Origin: Phytoseiulus persimilis | Lineage: Eukaryota; Arthropoda; Arachnida; Mesostigmata; Phytoseiidae | DNA: 64,000 nt | Direction: 5' to 3' | NCBI GenBank assembly: GCA_037576195.1 | Contig: CM075102.1 | Coordinates: 29,880,745 to 29,944,744 of the forward strand | Part shown: positions 59,341 to 64,000 of the stretch, piece by piece | How positions within the stretch are numbered: position 1 is the first letter of the stretch | How the letters are laid out: each line of letters opens with the position of its first letter | Made by a program: the position numbers and the translations under genes | The notes under the pieces: model-generated | Database searches by the model: none | Told to the model about the DNA's origin: nothing | What the model saw: only the letters and a program-made list of their open reading frames with translations

Positions 59341-59736
59341 AATGTCGAGAAAATTGACCGGTATCCGTGCGCTTCCTACGACGCTCCGCCACTGGAAGCA
59401 GTTGAAGCAACTGGTGGAAGCTGTCTCGCGGCTCAGGGTCTGGCTTTAATGCTTTCGGAAGTCTCCGGAGAGGAGTTATCGCTTTGCTTTGACCGGATGA
59501 TGGAAATTGGATTCAGTCAGCCGTCATCATCCTCTCATACAACCAGAGCATCGAGTTCTTCAGCTGTATCGAGCGACTACAAAAGCTCTTCGCCAACGGC
59601 TTTTCTTTGCCCACTGGTCAGGCTGTTAGTTGAACTGTTCGGAATGTTACGCAACGAGAGCCATCATCGTGACCTGCTGCAAATTCTGCCGGTGAATGAC
59701 TCGCTATGCCTGCAGCTCGGCCGGCTCGCCTACTAG
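59341..59736 (+). CDS. Unrecognised coding-like open frame (possible internal exon)
   Basis: The frame is open from 59341 to the TAG at 59734-59736, about 131 codons; the first ATG gives 95 codons from 59449. The translation has a balanced composition with EVSGEELSLCFDRMMEIGF, a Ser-rich spacer and a Leu-rich segment CPLVRLLVELFGMLRNESHH. It reads more like protein than the neighbouring frames do. I cannot assign it to a family, and no firm splice sites or start were found. It may be chance. Confidence 0.2.
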   Translation, partial: NVEKIDRYPCASYDAPPLEAVEATGGSCLAAQGLALMLSEVSGEELSLCFDRMMEIGFSQPSSSSHTTRASSSSAVSSDYKSSSPTAFLCPLVRLLVELFGMLRNESHHRDLLQILPVNDSLCLQLGRLAY

Positions 59737-61827
59737 GGACCTTGCACGATGGCGACCCAGCCGGTCCTGAGATCCGTTGCGTGCGAAGCTATTGTACGAA
59801 ATCCCCCCGGCGGTACGCTTCATGGAGCTATTTATTGTTCGCGCGCGCCATTGAGCCTGCACGTGTATTGTTGATACGAACGGATGATCGTTCGTGACTG
59901 TCAGGCGCCGAGACATTCCGGAGCCTTCCTCACACCGCGGCGTTCAGCTCGCCTATACCCCACGTGGCGGCTGGTTCGTCAACATGCGAGTATGTCGGCG
60001 ACCATCCCACCGCAGCGATCAGTCAGCGCCCTGCACCGCAACACGCGCGGATGATCCAGTTCGGGAATGAGCTGAGACGCTTCGAAATTCACGCCGATTA
60101 CGATGCCAGTGTTGATGATGGGTATGCTTTCCAACCAATGGTCACGAGACGGACTCGCTCAACTCGCTGGAAGATCGGGCGGGCAGCCGCCTGAGCCGAT
60201 GCCGGGTTGGCGGCTCGCGGCCGATTAATCGCAGACTTTTAACGAAGATGCCGCAGCAGCACAATGATCAACAACACGATGCACGAATAGTTTGCACATG
60301 ATCTGAACGACGCTCGAAGCGAAGGCGAGCAAACGGCTCGGTTCAAGAGAAAAATTATCTTTCCGCGCTTCTGCCGTCTCCAAATAACAAAGCAATACCA
60401 GGGTCGATGTGCCGCCGATTTCGACAGAGAGCGAGGAGGCAGCCATGAGGGCGGGCGGATGATTCAACATGGCAGGGATCGGCGAATCCTGCTCGACGAG
60501 GATCTCTTCAGGACTGCGCGAGATCAAAATATTCCGGGAAAAGCTGGAACATTGTTTGTCAGAAGAGCCTCAGCAAATAGCTGGTCGGCTTAACGTGGAG
60601 TTCGTGAAGCATCTCTGAAGAACCGAGCAATCCCACGTTCCGCTCGTGAGCCTGAATGATTCTGCCAGAGCAGAAGAGCTCCTCAAAGAGACAAATGGGT
60701 GACAGCGAAGTCGCCACATCACAGGAAAGACGCAAGCTCGCCTTGGATTCTGAGCGACAGTCGGCCGACTGCGACTTCGCGCTCAGGGGATCCTTGAATA
60801 CCTAGGTTACTGATGCGAATGGGACAGTACCGCGAAAACTTCCGGGAAGAGCGAACTAGCGGACATCATAAGAAAAACACGCGAGTGGAACACTCGAGGA
60901 AACGCCAACGATCGAGCTCAGATCTGACTCCCGGCAGAACCCGTCAGCTGCCACAAAGTTGCGTGTTTTAATTGATCACGGCTCCGAAGCGTGTCTGAGA
61001 GCATCAAAACAATCGAAAGCTGCCCTCGTGCGTAACGGACGCTCGGTTTCGATTGACTACTGTGTAGTTTCTGATTGCTACTGTTCCGTCGACGGGTGTC
61101 GCAACAGAACTATACTGGACGTCATCATAATTTTCGAAGATTTCCCTGAATTTATTTCTCATTTTCTCAACGAATACAAACGTCCAGATGTTGTTTCCTA
61201 AAACACTCGTTTATCGTTTCACGGAAGGTTCTGTGACCAGCCCGCGGATTGACTGACCGAAGCACGCTTGGTCGTCCGGCCGACGAACGGATCGGAGCTG
61301 AACACATCCAGTTGGAATGTGTGTGGTCAGCTCATCTGCCCGCTCAAATCTCCGTTGGAACGACGGGGAATCGAGGAATGGAAAAAAAATTATCGGACTC
61401 GAACAAGCAATCAACAAAAGGTTTCTCTTTAAATGCGAGCGCCTTGGCCCAGTTGCGCTTTTTGTAGGACTTCGCATACCGATGGTGTTTATGTAATACC
61501 CAACAATGAGATCAATTATGAAGAGGCCTTTTGTTTGAGTCTCTGTTCCCATTACCCGCGTCGGACCGGAGCACAGAGGCCGCTTCGAAACGTCGGTTGC
61601 AATGAACATCGCACGATCCACTCTCGTTGCGTACCGCCGCCAGGCATTCAAAGGGATGATTCTGTCGTTGTTATCAGCTTCCGAATTTCACGGAACTATG
61701 ACAATTATCATGACGAACGGGCGCCGTGAAACTCTCTCGTGCTACTCGTCGCTATCTCGCACTCGGACAGCAATGACAAAGAGGGCTCTGAATTTCAATG
61801 AATAAAACCGTTTCCATGAAATTCCAG

Positions 61828-64000
61828 GTTTATCCCCCGAGGTCAAATTAGTGTGAAACTTGACTCGACCAACGAGAAACTCGGGACGGGTCACAAGGAA
61901 TACCTTCCCAACCTCGGCACCACTCACGGTGAGCACTCTTGAAATGCTACGAATCACTTAAACAGCAGTCGCCTATAAATAATGGGGACCGCGGCAACCA
62001 ACCGCTTAGGTTCTCAACTCGTGCTCGAGGCACGTTTGAGTGTACGGAGCTGCACGTGTTGGGCAGAGCACGGGCCGCACTCGGTGATCTCTTCACACAA
62101 GTAGTCACACAGGATCGAGATCAGGACTTATTCACCAGTGAAACTAGAATCGATCGGAGACGGGTTAATCATTTCAAATTTAAAGAGGCGGGAATCACTT
62201 ACAGTTGGCATGTTGAACTCAGACGGGAACTCGAGTTCCGTGGTTATCGCTGACCGCTCCGTCCGCATCGCGTCTTGTCGCGACACCGTCGGTCGGTTGC
62301 TACAACTAGCATCGATGTTGAAGTGCGTGACCGGCTGCAGTCCGCTAGCTTTTCATGGTTACGGCTGCTTCTGTGGCTACATGGGAGACGGCGCTCCGGT
62401 GGACCCGATTGACACGTGAGATCTCCGCTCGGAAAATAGAAACGGCGCCTTTCGCCCCCTTGTCGGACGACTTGGAAGATGTTGATCGGGAATCGAGAGC
62501 CGTTCTTTCAGGTGCTGCCTGGAGCACGATTGGTGCTATCCGCCACTCGTTGCTCCCACCTCTCAACCTACCTTCTCCCGTATCATTGGAGCTGCGCTGG
62601 GCCCGGAATCGCGTTCTGTTGTATGTAGCTCGGGTATCAAACCTTTTTCCCATAGTTCAGGCCTACGATTCCCGAGGCCAACCGCTGCATTTTTTCTTTA
62701 CTCGCAATTTTCCGCTGTTAAGTATGATTTTGATCCAATACCTTATGTGAATTCTGTGAGCTATACCCTTCCTCTATAAGCTCTCACGGATTCTTTGAGT
62801 CCTCACCACGGGTGCGCGCAACAACTTTGCGAATGCGATCTCCAATTCGCGAGATGCATCAGCCGGTATCCCTGTCCCGCATATCGACCGAGTTGTCACC
62901 ACGGTGGGCGCTCGCTCATCAGAGATGTGCTCAACGGGAAAGCAGCTCTACAAGGCTGGCGAATTCAGGTGAGTGACAACCCTCCTCGATCCTGGGCATG
63001 ATTCTACCTCGCCTGCGGAGAGGCGCCAGAAGTATACCATTCAGAACGAGCATCTTCATAACCGGGAGTCCTGTAGCATAGTGATCCGCTCGCTGTGGGG
63101 CACTTGGTGGACCATATCCTCAAGGACGAGGATGATGGAAAGGAGGTGAGCCTAGTTCTGCTCATGGAAACACATGCTTTTCAATGAAATCCTCGAACGC
63201 TATCGTGGAACCGCTCCTCCCATTCACAGGTCAAGAGGAAATCAAAGAAGAAAATCACGTTGAGCGCCGGCGTTCATCGAGATCCGTTCTCTACCAGCTT
63301 CTTCCCGAATCTGCATGCCAACGTTCAATTTGAAAACGACAACGAAGAAGCTAAACAGAAGATCCCAGATAAGAAGATAGTTATCGGTACGTCCGTCTTG
63401 CTCCCTCTCCGAGCTTGTTCAGCTCCACCCGATGATTCTCATGTCCGTCCTAAAGTCGGTTCTGTCTCCAGTGGGTCATGACCCGACGCTCGATGTCGGA
63501 TCGATCATTCCAGCGGCTCTGCCTGGGTCGAGTGTTACTCCCGACCTCGCTATCGGAGGCTTACCAACATTTGGAGGCGCGGGTTTCGGCTCTGGAGGAG
63601 AAGACTTCGGAACCGGCGTGGGTAACCCGGGAGATTCTCACCCAGGAAGCACAGGCGGCTTCGGACAGTCGGGGTCCTCGGGTGGAGCGAGCTCCCATGG
63701 GCATCCCGGTTTCCCTTCTAACCCTGAATTCCCCGGAAATACCGACTTCCAAGGAGGAGGCGCTCAATTTCCCGCCGGCTCGAGCCCGAACGAGAATTCG
63801 GGCTCGGCTTCCCCAGGGGTCTTTCCTGGGAACAGCGGATTTCCCGGGGGAGCTGCTGGAGGATCCGGTTTTCAAGGAGGATTCGGGGCTGGTGGCGGCG
63901 TCGGTGCGACGGCAGGTTTCGGAGGCTCTGGTTTTCCTCCATACAACAATCCAAACATCGGCGAAGGATTCGGCGTCGGTGGACAGACGGTTCAAACTCA
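61828..64000 (+). CDS. Secreted phospholipase A2-like protein with glycine-rich C-terminal tail (partial at both ends)
   Basis: A predicted calcium-dependent sn-2 lipase-type domain, assembled from exons 61828-61928, 62205-62415, 62512-62633, 62781-62968, 63077-63145, 63230-63386 and 63472 to beyond the window end; all phases agree. The calcium loop (YGCFCGYMGDG) and PVDPID are followed, after an intron, by the active-site helix CCLEHDWCY with the His-Asp pair intact. Exon 62781-62968 supplies the second helix (LCECDLQFARC) with the third catalytic Asp. The domain looks complete and potentially active, of the short-loop group I/II/otoconin type. It is followed by a basic linker (VKRKSKKK) and then a Gly/Phe/Pro-rich tail (for example GGFGAGGGVGATAGFGGSGF) that is still open at 64000. 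The 5' end is missing: the first exon here enters in phase 2, and no signal peptide was placed. The donor GTATCA at 62634 and acceptor CTATAAG at 62780 are weak, so that junction is least certain. The role is unknown; salivary, digestive or cuticular secretion are all possible. Confidence 0.75.

Larger units (their letters stand above)
58479..61827. other. Mostly unassigned sequence before the PLA2-like gene
   Basis: Apart from the open frame at 59341-59736, only short open frames were seen. A minus-strand frame at 60225-60527 contains LSVEIGGTSTLVLLCYLET and an otherwise amphipathic sequence, without a recognisable family. The start and first exon(s) of the PLA2-like gene probably lie in the distal part, but I could not place them. 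Confidence 0.35.

Noticed and set aside
61974..61981. TATAAATA as promoter of the PLA2-like gene
   Set aside because: It lies inside an intron by the phase-consistent exon model (between exons ending 61928 and starting 62205), and no signal-peptide exon follows it.
62800..62968. Alternative reading of the PLA2-like exon giving a GARSSEMCSTGKQLYKAGEF-like sequence
   Set aside because: It looks protein-like, but it does not keep phase with the following exons, whereas the frame containing LCECDLQFARC does.

Overview
The window is eukaryotic nuclear DNA, most likely from a compact-genome arachnid and probably a mite. Three things support this. Genes are interrupted mainly by short GT-AG introns of about 75-155 bp. 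Base composition is near 50% GC. One gene is a large cuticle protein whose chitin-binding domain ends in the TNEPG signature typical of arachnid cuticle proteins. The exact species is inference; a phytoseiid-like predatory mite would fit, and I see nothing bacterial or organellar.

Layout. Positions 1-30.7 kb hold no gene I can recognise. This stretch carries short non-autonomous DNA elements: a complete hAT-like MITE at 20864-21655 with an 8-bp target duplication and a second element nested in it, and a 266-bp MITE at 23200-23465. It also carries a 44-49-bp minisatellite family at 9.6, 18.6 and 21.2 kb with a fragment at 7.3 kb, a strong hairpin at 22.76 kb, and a 24-G run at 6.84 kb. The gene-bearing part follows: a repeat-rich RR-type cuticle protein (30793-33872, +), an eIF4E-family cap-binding protein with a very long N-terminal extension (35796-37140, +), glycerol kinase 5 (40874-42983, +), eEF1A (45780-47673, -), the TPR co-chaperone SGT/SGTA (49169-51261, -), the RNA 5'-kinase CLP1 (52123-53658, +), and a secreted phospholipase A2-like gene with a glycine-rich C-terminal tail that runs off the window end (61828-64000, +).

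Genes and function. SGT and CLP1 are head to head across about 860 bp and may share a promoter region; GK5 and eEF1A converge. The genes are unrelated housekeeping and secretory or cuticular functions, not an operon-like system. Several act in gene expression (eEF1A in elongation, the eIF4E-like protein in cap binding, CLP1 in tRNA and mRNA 3' processing).

Quality note. Four single-base indels disrupt three highly conserved genes (eEF1A, SGT, CLP1 twice), all between 45.8 and 53.5 kb. The cuticle, eIF4E, GK5 and PLA2-like genes read cleanly. The simplest reading is local consensus error rather than pseudogenes. All exon models come from splice-site and reading-phase logic plus protein family recognition; none was checked by alignment or transcripts.
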